From an uncultured Oscillibacter sp. (GTDB lineage Bacteria; Bacillota; Clostridia; Oscillospirales; Oscillospiraceae), in contig CANRYZ010000001.1 of assembly GCA_947644365.1 (NCBI GenBank), positions 1-64,000 on the forward strand: DNA of 64,000 nucleotides. The letters are read 5' to 3'. The notes under the pieces are model-generated. The model did no database searches and had not been told where the DNA came from. It was given only the letters and a program-made list of their open reading frames with translations. Shown here piece after piece: positions 43,974 to 52,615 of this stretch (within the stretch, counting starts at the first letter, position 1; every line of letters begins with the position of its first letter). The translations under genes and the position numbers were made by a program.

Positions 43974-44273
43974 ATGGCGACGAAAAAGCCCGTAAAGCCG
44001 GAAGGTCTCACCTACAAGGGCCATCCCCTCCGCCGGGTGGATAACCTCATCTACTACGGTTCGATGGCTGACAAATATATTATTATGATGCAGGTCCTGG
44101 AGAGCAAGCCGGAGCAGGACATTAAGCTGGCTTCCAAGGTATCCATCCAGCTCCAGCTGACGGAGCCGGAGAACTCCCGCAGCCGGATCGTGAAAAAGAG
44201 CGAGAAGGACAGCCTGTACGCCGCCATGGACATCGCGGCGATCTGGCTGGACCGGGCGCTGGCCGGGAAATAA
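43974..44273 (+). CDS. Conserved-looking small cytoplasmic protein, unknown
   Basis: The 99-residue protein starts MATKKPVKPEGLTYKGHPLR and is basic at the N-terminus and helical at the end (SEKDSLYAAMDIAAIWLDRA). It has AAGGAG and a near-consensus promoter, so it is probably well expressed. A longer frame starting 10 codons earlier overlaps the RBS. It precedes the NlpC/P60 gene by 48 bp and may share a transcript with it. I do not recognise a family. Confidence 0.7.
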   Translation: MATKKPVKPEGLTYKGHPLRRVDNLIYYGSMADKYIIMMQVLESKPEQDIKLASKVSIQLQLTEPENSRSRIVKKSEKDSLYAAMDIAAIWLDRALAGK

Positions 44274-44321
44274 GACCCCTCCACCCTCTACAAAAGCTGA
44301 AACGAAAGGATGCATATACGT

Positions 44322-45242
44322 ATGACACACTTCGTTGGAAAGGCGGTTCGGATCGCCACACTCTCCATGATCGCCGCCCTGCTGATGGGCGCCACCGCCC
44401 TGGCCGCCGAATCCGATATAGCCGTGGCCATCGGCGCCACCACCGGGTCCTCCCTGCGGCTCCGCTCCCAGCCCTCTCTCGACGCCTCCGTCATCACCAT
44501 GCTGGATGAGGACGTTCCCGTGGCCGTGCTGGACAACACGCTGGACGGCTGGTACAAAATCAACTACAACGGCAACACCGGTTTTGTCTCCGCGGACTAC
44601 ATGCTCATTGACCGGGACAACATCTTTGACGCCTATGGCCGGGTGGAGGGCGACGGCGTCAACGTCCGCTCCATTGCCTCCACCGACGGCGATGTGCTCA
44701 CGGTGATGAACCGCAACAGCATCGCCACTGTCAGCGGCTTTGAGGACGGCTGGTACAAAATCACCGCCAACGGCGTGGACGGCTATATCCGCAGCGATTA
44801 TCTCACCATGTGCGGCGACAGCTCCGGGGCCGGCGCCGCAGGATCTCTCGGCGGCGCCGCCAACGATGTGGTGAGCTTCGCCAAGCAGTACCTGGGCACC
44901 CGCTACGTCTACGGCGGCTCCACCCCCAGCGGCTTCGACTGCTCCGGCTTCACCATGTACGTCTATAAAAACTTCGGCTATTCCCTGCCCCACACCGCCA
45001 CCGGCCAGTGGCAGAGCGGCTACGGCACCCGGATCTACAATATCAGTGAGCTGCAGCCCGGCGATCTGGTGTTCTTCTGCGATCCCAGCCGCTCCAACGG
45101 CAAGGCCTGCTCTCACGCCGGCATCTATGTGGGCGGCGGACAGCACATTCACGCCTCCTCCTCCCGGAGCGGCGGCGTGATCATCAGTGATCTGACCAGC
45201 GGATACTACAATACATATTTCGTCGGCGGCATCCGCCTCTGA
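44322..45242 (+). CDS. NlpC/P60 (C40) peptidoglycan hydrolase with two SH3b domains
   Basis: The 306-residue secreted protein has a signal peptide (cleavage near ALAAES), two bacterial SH3 repeats (each ending DGWYKI... GFVSADY / GYIRSDY) and a C-terminal NlpC/P60 domain. Catalytic Cys lies in PSGFDCSGFTMYVYK and His in CSHAGIYVGGGQHIHA. It should cut peptide stems of peptidoglycan, typically the D-Glu-diaminopimelate bond. The start MTHFVG was preferred over a Met four codons earlier because AAAGGA would overlap the latter. It ends at a strong terminator. Confidence 0.93.
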   Translation: MTHFVGKAVRIATLSMIAALLMGATALAAESDIAVAIGATTGSSLRLRSQPSLDASVITMLDEDVPVAVLDNTLDGWYKINYNGNTGFVSADYMLIDRDNIFDAYGRVEGDGVNVRSIASTDGDVLTVMNRNSIATVSGFEDGWYKITANGVDGYIRSDYLTMCGDSSGAGAAGSLGGAANDVVSFAKQYLGTRYVYGGSTPSGFDCSGFTMYVYKNFGYSLPHTATGQWQSGYGTRIYNISELQPGDLVFFCDPSRSNGKACSHAGIYVGGGQHIHASSSRSGGVIISDLTSGYYNTYFVGGIRL

Positions 45243-45255
45243 GAACAGCCAATCA

Positions 45256-45288
45256 AAAACCGGCACGGGAACCGTGCCGGTTTTCTCT
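45256..45288 (+). terminator. Terminator after the NlpC/P60 gene
   Basis: aaaaccggcacgg-gaa-ccgtgccggtttt, a 13-bp perfect stem with T tail, 13 bp after the stop. Confidence 0.92.
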
Positions 45289-45316
45289 TGCTATTTTTTC
45301 TAAACTCTGCTATATT
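45288..45316 (+). promoter_or_regulatory. Promoter of the PLP-lyase gene
   Basis: TTGCTA (45288-45293), 17-bp spacer, TATATT (45311-45316), 33 bp before the ATG. Confidence 0.6.
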
Positions 45317-45348
45317 TGGACAGAAAACCAACAGAAGGAATGAACATC

Positions 45349-46629
45349 ATGGAACAGATTTACCAGCAGCTCGGCATCAGCCGGGCGGTATACGAATACG
45401 GCGAAACCGTGCTGGCCGCTCTGCGCCCCCGATTCGACGGCATTGACCAGACCGCGGAGTACAACCAGTGCAAGGTCCTGGCCGCCATGCAGAAAAACCG
45501 GGTCAACGCCACTCATTTTGCCGCCACCACCGGCTACGGGTACGACGACGAGGGACGGGACAACCTGGAACGGGTCTACGCCGACGTCTTCCACACGGAA
45601 TCCGCCCTGGTGCGTCCCCAGATCACCTGCGGCACCCACGCGCTGACGGTGGCCCTGTCCGCCAATCTCCTGCCGGGAGACGAGCTCCTCTCCCCCGTGG
45701 GGGCCCCTTACGACACCCTGGAGGAGGTCATCGGTATCCGGGAGAGCAAGTGCTCCCTAAAGGAATACGGCGTCACCTACGCCCAGGCCGACCTGAAAGC
45801 CGACGGCTCCTTCGACTACGACGCCATCCGGGCAGCGATTACGGAGAGGACAAAGCTCATTACCATCCAGCGCTCCAAGGGCTACGCCACCCGGCCCTCC
45901 TTTTCCGTCCCTCAGATTGGGGAGCTGATTGCCTTCTGCAAATCCGTAAAACCGGATGTCAAGGTCATGGTGGACAACTGCTACGGCGAGTTCGTGGAGC
46001 GGATGGAGCCGTCGGATCTGGGGGCCGACATGGTGGTGGGCAGCCTCATTAAAAATCCTGGCGGCGGCCTGGCCCCCATCGGCGGCTACATCTGCGGCAC
46101 GAGAGAATGCGTGGAACGGTGCGCCTACCGCCTCTCCGCCCCCGGATTGGGCCAGGAGGTAGGCGCCAACCTGGGCCTGATGCCCGCTTTTTACCAGGGG
46201 CTCTTCCTCGCCCCTACCGTGGTGGCCGGGGCGCTGAAAGGCGCCGTCTTTGCCGCCGGCATCTATGAGAAGCTGGGGTTTCCCTGCGTGCCCGGCGCCG
46301 CGGAGGACCGCCACGACATCATCCAGGCGGTGGCCCTGGGCAGCCGGGAGGCCATGGCGGCCTTCTGCCTGGGCATCCAGGCCGCCGCTCCGGTGGACAG
46401 CTATGTTACCCCGGAGCCCTGGGCCATGCCCGGGTACGACAGCGACGTTATCATGGCGGCAGGGGCTTTTGTTCAGGGCAGCTCCATTGAGCTGTCTGCC
46501 GACGGTCCCATCCGTCCGCCCTATGCCGTCTACTTCCAGGGCGGACTCACCTGGTACCACGCCAAGCTGGGAATCCTGATGAGTCTGCAAAAACTGGTGG
46601 AGGCGGGGATCGTCCGGCTGCCGTCATAA
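45349..46629 (+). CDS. Methionine gamma-lyase family (aluminium-resistance) PLP enzyme
   Basis: The 426-residue PLP-dependent enzyme belongs to the family annotated as methionine gamma-lyase or aluminium resistance protein. Features are THFAATTGYGYDDEGRDNLE, LVRPQITCGTHALTVAL, and the PLP region VMVDNCYGEFVE with GSLIKNPGGGLAPIGGYICG, where Lys of IKNPGG is the likely Schiff-base residue. It may break down methionine or another sulfur amino acid; activity within this family is poorly tested. Met12 of the longest frame was chosen for AGAAGGA spacing. A methionine importer under a Met T-box follows 1.5 kb away, hinting at sulfur amino-acid use. Confidence 0.88.
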   Translation: MEQIYQQLGISRAVYEYGETVLAALRPRFDGIDQTAEYNQCKVLAAMQKNRVNATHFAATTGYGYDDEGRDNLERVYADVFHTESALVRPQITCGTHALTVALSANLLPGDELLSPVGAPYDTLEEVIGIRESKCSLKEYGVTYAQADLKADGSFDYDAIRAAITERTKLITIQRSKGYATRPSFSVPQIGELIAFCKSVKPDVKVMVDNCYGEFVERMEPSDLGADMVVGSLIKNPGGGLAPIGGYICGTRECVERCAYRLSAPGLGQEVGANLGLMPAFYQGLFLAPTVVAGALKGAVFAAGIYEKLGFPCVPGAAEDRHDIIQAVALGSREAMAAFCLGIQAAAPVDSYVTPEPWAMPGYDSDVIMAAGAFVQGSSIELSADGPIRPPYAVYFQGGLTWYHAKLGILMSLQKLVEAGIVRLPS

Positions 46630-46650
46630 AATATCTGTATATCCATAAAA

Positions 46651-46682
46651 AGGGCGGTGCACGTCTATGACCGCGCCGCCCT
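46651..46682. terminator. Hairpin between converging genes
   Basis: agggcggtgc pairs with gcgccgccct (one wobble) across a 12-nt loop, between the PLP enzyme and DUF368 stops. The flanking T/A tracts are weak. Confidence 0.5.
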
Positions 46683-47522
46683 CTACTCATCCATTTTAAT
46701 CCTCTGGTCCAGCCGGGCCAGGAAGAACGCCAGGAAAAATCCCCCCGCACAGCACAGCACCGACAGGGTGGCCTCCCCTGCTCCCCGGTAGGAGGTGGGG
46801 ACAATCACCAGCGTGGAGGCCAGTACGATGCCGAAGATCCCGTGGAAGGCCACGGAGTACCAGCGGCGGAAGCACCAGGTCACCAGCCGCGCCAGCAGGA
46901 ACACCGTCAGAAACAGCCCGGGCAGGGACGCCGACAACACCAGAAAATCCAGCTCCGCCAGCCCCTCCAGCACCGGCTGGTAGAGGTCCAGGGCCATCAT
47001 CACCGAGGAGGAGGTCATACCCGGGATCACAATGCCCATGCCCCACAGCACGCCGCAGAAATTATACCACCAAAAGCTCGGCTCCGCCGAAAAGCGGGCG
47101 ATGCGGCTGACGTAAAACAGCCCGGAAAACACGCCTCCGGCGCATAAAAGCAGGCTCACCCAGGAGGCGGCGGAGCGCCCCTCCTTTCCCGCCTCGCGGT
47201 ATAGCGCGGGCACCGTGCCCACAATCAGCCCGATGAAGAGCCAGGTGGTTACGGTGCTGGAAAAGTCGATGGCCGCCGCGATACCCTTGGCAAACCCCAT
47301 AAAGCCCGCACACCAGCCCAGCCCCAGGGGCGGGAGCCACCGCCAATACTTGGGCAGCGCCCTTTTGGGATGGGTGAGAATCTCCATAAAGGGGCGGTAG
47401 ATGTCAAATACCACCGCCAGCACGCCGCCTGAAACGCCGGGCAGGATCGCTCCCGCGCCGATCAGGACGCCGCAGAGCAGGTTCCGCAGCCAGTGGATCA
47501 CCCGGTTCCGTCTCTCTCCCAT
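46683..47522 (-). CDS. DUF368 membrane protein (PopT-like)
   Basis: The 279-residue protein has about eight to nine hydrophobic segments and the DUF368 hallmarks ILPGVSGGVLAVVFDIY and VIPGMTSSSVMMALDLY, an inverted pair of PG(V/M)(S/T)(G/S)(G/S) loops. DUF368 members have been linked to recycling of undecaprenyl phosphate across the membrane. That fits this window's cell-wall theme (uppS, glmS, alr), but it is inference here. The start MGERRNRV has AAGGGGGG upstream and was preferred over a Met 11 codons earlier with a distant RBS. Confidence 0.85.
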   Translation of the reverse strand: MGERRNRVIHWLRNLLCGVLIGAGAILPGVSGGVLAVVFDIYRPFMEILTHPKRALPKYWRWLPPLGLGWCAGFMGFAKGIAAAIDFSSTVTTWLFIGLIVGTVPALYREAGKEGRSAASWVSLLLCAGGVFSGLFYVSRIARFSAEPSFWWYNFCGVLWGMGIVIPGMTSSSVMMALDLYQPVLEGLAELDFLVLSASLPGLFLTVFLLARLVTWCFRRWYSVAFHGIFGIVLASTLVIVPTSYRGAGEATLSVLCCAGGFFLAFFLARLDQRIKMDE

Positions 47523-47705
47523 CCGCCGTCCCCCCTTCCGGATTTCTTCTCTCATAGATGATAGCAGTTTTACCCTCCCTTTTCAATCCAATACCGGCTG
47601 CCAATTAGAAAAATTTCCCCCGAAATCAGGGGGATTTTCCGTCTGTTTGTCTAAATCCGATAAAGTTTCCATCAAAAAATCAGAGCATTATCGTCGTTTC
47701 CCCCG

Positions 47706-47734
47706 TTGACAGCAGTCCGGTTCTTGTGTAAACT
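47706..47734 (+). promoter_or_regulatory. Promoter of the Met T-box/metNIQ operon
   Basis: TTGACA (47706-47711), 17-bp spacer, TAAACT (47729-47734). The gap 47523-47705 upstream otherwise holds only a short ccccc-N7-ggggg hairpin near 47617-47633 and no gene. Confidence 0.85.
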
Positions 47735-47756
47735 GCAAGATAAGTAATTTCATACC

Positions 47757-48028
47757 GCAAAGACGATGAAGAGAAGAGTAAGCAGGCAGATACGGCACAG
47801 AGAGCCCCGGTTGGTGCAAAGGGGTGCGGAAGGGCCCGCCGAACATGGTCTTGGAGTTGCGTGGCCGACCGCGTCAGCGCAGGTCACGACGGGAGCCGCC
47901 CGTCACAGCGCAGAAGTGTGATCCGCACTTCCAAAGGCCGCCTCCGCGAGGGGGCGTGCGAACCAAGGTGGTACCACGGCGTTTAAACGTCCGTCCTTGA
48001 AGCAGCCGCTTCAAGGATTTTTTATTTT
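47757..48028 (+). ncRNA. T-box riboswitch, Met specifier
   Basis: The stem I arm agagagccccggttggtg is followed by the specifier ATG (47845-47847) and gtcttggag. The antiterminator box aaggtggtaccacggcg lies at 47965-47981. An intrinsic terminator follows (10-bp stem tccttgaagc / gcttcaagga at 47994-48017, T-rich to 48028). It senses uncharged tRNA-Met and should raise metNIQ expression in methionine starvation. Confidence 0.95.
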
Positions 48029-48083
48029 CCCGCGGCCGAATCCGCCTTCTGCCGCAAATGAACCGTAAAGGAGTTTCGATACC

Positions 48084-49103
48084 GTGAGTGAATCCATCAT
48101 TCAGATCCAGCACCTGAGCAAGACCTTCGGCGACGGAACAGAGGCCGTCCACGCCCTGGAGGACATCAACCTGGACATCCGGCAGGGGGAGATCTTCGGC
48201 ATCATCGGCCTCTCCGGTGCGGGCAAATCCACTCTGGTGCGATGCATGAATCTGCTGGAGCGGCCCACCGCCGGCACAGTGACCGTGGACGGCCAGAATA
48301 TGACGGCGCTCTCCGAGAGGGAGCTGCGGGCCGCCCGCCGGAAAATCACCATGATCTTCCAGGGTTTTAACCTGCTGATGCAGCGGACGTGTCTGAAAAA
48401 CGTGTGCTTTCCCATGGAGATCGGCAGCGTACCCGCCGCCCAGGCGCAGAAGCGGGCCAAGGAGCTCCTGGAGCTGGTGGGCCTGGGTGACAAAGCCCAG
48501 GCATATCCGGCCCAGCTCTCCGGCGGGCAGAAGCAGCGGGTAGCCATCGCCCGGGCCCTGGCCACGGAGCCGAAGGTCCTTCTGTGCGACGAGGCTACCT
48601 CCGCCCTGGACCCTACGACCACCATCTCCATTCTGAACCTGCTGAAGGACCTGAACCGGCAGCTGGGCGTAACGGTGGTGGTAATCACCCACCAGATGAG
48701 TGTAATTGAAGAGATCTGTTCCCGGGTGGCGATCCTGGACGGCGGCTCGGTGGTGGAGATGGGGGACGTGCAGGAGATCTTCTCCAATCCCACCACTGAC
48801 GCGGCCCGGCGGCTGGTCTATCCCGGCGGCGTGGTTCCGGCACAGTTTCCCGCCAGTACCCGGGTGATCCGAATCTCCTTCAACGGCGGCACGGCCTACG
48901 ACCCGCTGATCGCCTCCCTGGCCATTGACTGCGGCGTGAAGGTAAACATCCTGGGGGCGGACACACGCAACGTGGGCGGCAAGGCTATCGGCACCATGCT
49001 GCTGGGCCTGCCGGAGGACTCCAACGAGGCCGCAAAAGCTCTAAATTACATCCAAGCGCAGAAAAATATTACCGTGGAGGAGGTGCCGGACTACCATGAG
49101 TGA
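48084..49103 (+). CDS. metN: Methionine ABC transporter ATP-binding protein MetN
   Basis: This is the ATPase of the D/L-methionine importer. It has 339 residues with a GTG start after AAAGGAG. Walker A is GLSGAGKST, the signature [14 protein letters not shown] and Walker B VLLCDEATSALDP. The C-terminal NIL domain (about 265-339, VIRISFNGGTAYDPLIASLA) binds methionine and trans-inhibits the transporter. It overlaps metI by 8 nt. Confidence 0.96.
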   Translation: MSESIIQIQHLSKTFGDGTEAVHALEDINLDIRQGEIFGIIGLSGAGKSTLVRCMNLLERPTAGTVTVDGQNMTALSERELRAARRKITMIFQGFNLLMQRTCLKNVCFPMEIGSVPAAQAQKRAKELLELVGLGDKAQAYPAQLSGGQKQRVAIARALATEPKVLLCDEATSALDPTTTISILNLLKDLNRQLGVTVVVITHQMSVIEEICSRVAILDGGSVVEMGDVQEIFSNPTTDAARRLVYPGGVVPAQFPASTRVIRISFNGGTAYDPLIASLAIDCGVKVNILGADTRNVGGKAIGTMLLGLPEDSNEAAKALNYIQAQKNITVEEVPDYHE

Positions 49104-49845
49104 AGCTCTGATCAACCTCTTTGAGAGCTGGGGCATCGCCAAGGTGCCGGAGCAGATCGCGTACCTCTCCGACTTTGGCACGCTGGCCTTCAATGTCTGG
49201 GAGACGGTCTACGCCCCCGCTCTGGCGACGCTGTTCGCCTACATGATCGGCCTGCCGCTGGGCATTATTCTGGTCATCGGCGAGACCGGGGGCGTCCGCC
49301 CCATGCCCAAGGCGCTGATGAGCGTTTTGAATACCATCGTAAACCTCCTGCGGTCCGTGCCATTCCTGATTTTGATGGTGATGGTGGTGCCCCTCTCCCG
49401 GCTGATCCTGGGCACCAGCGTGGGCACGGCGGCCACGGTGGTCCCCCTGACCGTAGCGGCGGCTCCCTATGTGGCGCGGCTGGTTGAAATCTCCCTGCGG
49501 GAGATGGACCGGGGCGTTATTGAGGCGGCTCAGGCCATGGGCTGCTCCCCCTGGCAGATCGTCACCAAGGTCATGCTGCCGGAGTGCCGCCCCTCCCTTA
49601 TCAACGGCGCAACCAACGCCGCCATCACCATCCTGGGCTACGGCGCCATGGCGGGCGCCATCGGCGGCGGCGGCCTCGGCGCGGTGGCCCTGATGCGGGG
49701 CCACGGGCGCAATCAGATCATCGTCATGTACGTGGCGGTGATCATCCTGGTCATCCTGGTCCAGATCATTCAATCCATCGGTACCGCCTGGTCGGTCAAA
49801 TCCGACCGGCGTATCAATCCAACCGAAACGAAAAGGAGAACGTAA
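49096..49845 (+). CDS. metI: Methionine ABC transporter permease MetI
   Basis: This 249-residue permease has five to six hydrophobic segments and the coupling loop GVIEAAQAMGCSPWQIVTKV that contacts MetN. The N-terminus is slightly longer than E. coli MetI. It is coupled to metN by overlap and followed by metQ after 1 nt. Confidence 0.95.
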   Translation: MSEALINLFESWGIAKVPEQIAYLSDFGTLAFNVWETVYAPALATLFAYMIGLPLGIILVIGETGGVRPMPKALMSVLNTIVNLLRSVPFLILMVMVVPLSRLILGTSVGTAATVVPLTVAAAPYVARLVEISLREMDRGVIEAAQAMGCSPWQIVTKVMLPECRPSLINGATNAAITILGYGAMAGAIGGGGLGAVALMRGHGRNQIIVMYVAVIILVILVQIIQSIGTAWSVKSDRRINPTETKRRT

Positions 49846-49846
49846 C

Positions 49847-50656
49847 ATGAAAAGAAGAATTGCAGTCCTTGCGCTGGCCGCTCTGCTGGTCCTGAGCCTC
49901 GCTGCCTGCGGCGGCAAAAAGGCGGACGACACGACGATCAGAGTCGGCGCGACCCCCGCGCCCCACGCGGCCATCCTGGAAGTCGCCAAGGAGCTCCTGG
50001 CGAAAGAGGGCTACACCCTGGATATCGTGGAGTATGACGACTACGTGACGCCCAACGACTCTCTGGAGGACGGCTCTCTGGACGCCAACTACTTCCAGCA
50101 CATCACCTATATGAATGAGTTCAATGTGGAGCACGGCACCCACATGGTCAGCGTCGCGGGCATCCACTACGAGCCCTTCGGCCTGTACGCAGGCAAGACG
50201 GCCTCCCTGGCCGAGCTGGCTGACGGCGCTCAGATCGCGGTCCCCAACGACGGCACCAACGAGGCCCGCGCGCTGCTGCTGCTGGAGCAGGAGGGCCTGA
50301 TTAAGCTCAAAGAGGGCGTGGGTCTCTCCGCCACCAAGAGCGACGTCGCCGAGAACCCCCACGACTATGAGATCATCGAGCTGGCCGCCGATCAGCTTCC
50401 CTCCCGGCTCCAGGATGTGGATATGGCCGTCATCAACGGCAACTACGCCATCGACGCGGGATTGAAGGTCTCCGACGCCGTGGCCGTGGAGGCCGCTACC
50501 GGCGAGGCCGCCGAGGCCTATGTAAACGTGCTGGCCGTGAAGGAGGGCAATGAGAACAACGCGGGCATCCAGGCCCTGGTAAAGGCCCTTGAGAGCGAGC
50601 AGGTCAGGACTTATATCGAGGAGACCTACGACGGCGCCGTGGTACCCCTGTTCTGA
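49847..50656 (+). CDS. metQ: Methionine-binding lipoprotein MetQ
   Basis: This 269-residue substrate-binding lipoprotein has lipobox LSLAACGG (Cys about 21) and the NlpA/MetQ fold: TIRVGATPAPHAAILEVAKE, then YDDYVTPNDSLEDGSLDANY, where DANYFQH begins the ligand-site strand. It delivers methionine to MetNI. It ends at a strong terminator, closing the T-box operon. Confidence 0.95.
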   Translation: MKRRIAVLALAALLVLSLAACGGKKADDTTIRVGATPAPHAAILEVAKELLAKEGYTLDIVEYDDYVTPNDSLEDGSLDANYFQHITYMNEFNVEHGTHMVSVAGIHYEPFGLYAGKTASLAELADGAQIAVPNDGTNEARALLLLEQEGLIKLKEGVGLSATKSDVAENPHDYEIIELAADQLPSRLQDVDMAVINGNYAIDAGLKVSDAVAVEAATGEAAEAYVNVLAVKEGNENNAGIQALVKALESEQVRTYIEETYDGAVVPLF

Positions 50657-50669
50657 GCAAAACACACCT

Positions 50670-50702
50670 GCGGGGAGGAACGAAAGTTCCTCCCCGCTTT
50701 TC
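50670..50702 (+). terminator. Terminator of the metNIQ operon
   Basis: gcggggaggaac-gaaa-gttcctccccgc, a perfect 12-bp stem with a GNRA-type tetraloop and TTTTCG tail. Confidence 0.93.
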
Positions 50703-50851
50703 GTCTGTTTGCCCAAATAACATGCCGTTTTCTCATGGAATTCAGCCGACATTTCCGGTGATTCCTGTGGCTTTTCCGTTAAGACCATGTTAAAATGGTA
50801 AAACTGCCGGCGATAGCCGGTAAATCCACCGGGATTCAGGAGGCTGCCGCC

Positions 50852-52246
50852 ATGGCACGGAGCTGCGGGAAAACCTATGAGATCGATATGTGCAGCGGGG
50901 CAATTCTGCCAAAGCTCCTGCAATTTGCCCTGCCGCTCATGCTCTCCAGCATTCTGCAGCTCCTCTTCAACGCGGCGGACATCATTGTGGTGGGCCGCTG
51001 GGCCGGGGACAACTCCCTGGCGGCGGTAGGGTCCAACGCCTCCATCATCGGCCTTTTAACCAATCTCTTTATCGGCCTGTCCGTGGGCGCCAACATCCTG
51101 GCCGCCCGGTTCTATGGGGCCCGGGAGGAGGAGGGCCTGCGCGAGACCGTCCATACCTCCATTCTGCTGAGCCTGCTGGGGGGATTATTCCTGACGGCGG
51201 TGGGCGTATTCGGAGCCCACACCATCCTGGTCTGGATGCAGTCCCCACCGGAAGTGCTGGACCTGGCCACGCTGTACCTGCGCGTCTACTTCCTGGGAAT
51301 GCCCGCCATGATGTTCTACAACTTCGGCGCGGCGCTGCTGCGGGCCGTGGGCGATACCCGCCGCCCTCTGTACTACCTCTTCTTCTCCGGCATCATCAAT
51401 GTGATTTTGAATCTGTTTTTCGTCATCGTCTGCCGGATGGACGTGGCCGGCGTGGCCATAGCCACCGTGGCCTCCCAGTGTGTCTCCGCCCTGCTGGTGT
51501 TCCGCTGCCTGGTTCGGACGGGCGGGGCCGTCCGCCTAAACCCGCGGCAGCTGAAAATCTATCCCCTGCGGCTCCGTCAAATCATGAAGGTGGGAGTGCC
51601 CGCCGGTATCCAGGGTATTCTGTTCTCCTTGTCCAATGTGGTGATCCAGTCCTCCGTCAACTCTTTTGGGGAGATCGTCATGGCTGGAAATGCCGCCGCC
51701 AACAACATCGAGACCTTTGTCTACGCCTCCGTCAACGCCTTTTACCAGGCCAATATCTCCTTCACAAGCCAGAACCTGGGTGCCGGACGGCTTGACCGCA
51801 TCCGGCCCATCATGGTACGGGCTCTGGGCTGCGCCGTGGTGGTGGGCGGCGCGCTGGGCGGCTCCGCCCTGCTGCTGGGTCCCCGGCTGCTTGGCATCTA
51901 CTCCGACAGCCCCGCCGTCATCGCCGCCGGAATGGACCGCCTTCGGATCGTCTGCGCCCTCTACGCCCTCTGCGGACTAATGGATGTGATCGTGGGCTCC
52001 GTCCGCGGCATTGGCTACGCCGTCACCCCCATGCTGATCTCCCTGATCGGCGCCTGCGGCCTGCGGATTCTCTGGGTCTCCACGCTCTTTCAGGTCCCCC
52101 GGTTCCACACTATTCAAACGGTCTACATCTCCTACCCTGTCTCCTGGACCGTCACCTTCCTGGCCCAGCTGACCTGCTACTGCCTGGGTATGCGGCGTCT
52201 AAAGCGCCGTATGGGCGAAACAGAAAAAACGCCGGACGTCTCCTGA
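50852..52246 (+). CDS. MATE-family multidrug/cation exporter
   Basis: The 464-residue integral membrane protein has twelve hydrophobic segments in two related halves, e.g. FALPLMLSSILQLLFNAADI, then VVGRWAGDNSLAAVGSNASI, and the second-half GVPAGIQGILFSLSNVVIQS. MATE proteins export drugs or metabolites against Na+ or H+. The substrate is unknown. The start MARSCGKTYEID follows AGGAGG; a frame starting 19 codons earlier is rejected. The terminator overlaps the stop codon. Confidence 0.92.
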   Translation: MARSCGKTYEIDMCSGAILPKLLQFALPLMLSSILQLLFNAADIIVVGRWAGDNSLAAVGSNASIIGLLTNLFIGLSVGANILAARFYGAREEEGLRETVHTSILLSLLGGLFLTAVGVFGAHTILVWMQSPPEVLDLATLYLRVYFLGMPAMMFYNFGAALLRAVGDTRRPLYYLFFSGIINVILNLFFVIVCRMDVAGVAIATVASQCVSALLVFRCLVRTGGAVRLNPRQLKIYPLRLRQIMKVGVPAGIQGILFSLSNVVIQSSVNSFGEIVMAGNAAANNIETFVYASVNAFYQANISFTSQNLGAGRLDRIRPIMVRALGCAVVVGGALGGSALLLGPRLLGIYSDSPAVIAAGMDRLRIVCALYALCGLMDVIVGSVRGIGYAVTPMLISLIGACGLRILWVSTLFQVPRFHTIQTVYISYPVSWTVTFLAQLTCYCLGMRRLKRRMGETEKTPDVS

Positions 52247-52259
52247 CGTCCGGCGTTTT
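52226..52259. terminator. Terminator overlapping the MATE stop codon
   Basis: aaaacgccggacgt and acgtccggcgtttt form a 14-bp perfect stem around a 6-nt loop that contains the TGA. Symmetric A and T runs make it bidirectional with the converging 99-residue gene. Confidence 0.92.
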
Positions 52260-52266
52260 CTCCCGC

Positions 52267-52566
52267 TCACAGGCCCAGCCAGAGCTTCACCGTCAATATG
52301 CCGCAGCCGCCCAGCAGCAGGGCCAGCGCCCCGGTGCCCCAGAGGAGGCTGCAGCTTACCGCCTCCCTGTCCCGGGACCGCCCGGCAGACACGGAGGCAA
52401 AGACATAGACCGACACCAGGCCGAACGCCACAGCCGTGATGTCCGCCGCCGTCTCCCGTCCCAGGGCGGACAGGGCCAAATACAGCAAAAATCCCAGACC
52501 GGAGACAATGGCCCCGGCATTCATCTGTCCCACCGTCTGCAAAAGGAAGCCTCTCTTCTCTCTCAT
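52267..52566 (-). CDS. Small three-helix membrane protein
   Basis: This 99-residue protein has three hydrophobic helices (AGAIVSGLGFLLYLALSAL, ITAVAFGLVSVYVFASVSA, LLWGTGALALLLGGCGIL) separated by short charged loops. The ATG is preceded by a weak AGGAGA box. It follows the PBP gene on the same strand, 49 bp after its stop, and ends at the MATE terminator. No family is recognised. Confidence 0.65.
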   Translation of the reverse strand: MREKRGFLLQTVGQMNAGAIVSGLGFLLYLALSALGRETAADITAVAFGLVSVYVFASVSAGRSRDREAVSCSLLWGTGALALLLGGCGILTVKLWLGL

Positions 52567-52615
52567 CGGTATCTATTCTCCTATCTTCAAAATGCCGCCG
52601 GACAGGCGCTTCTCC

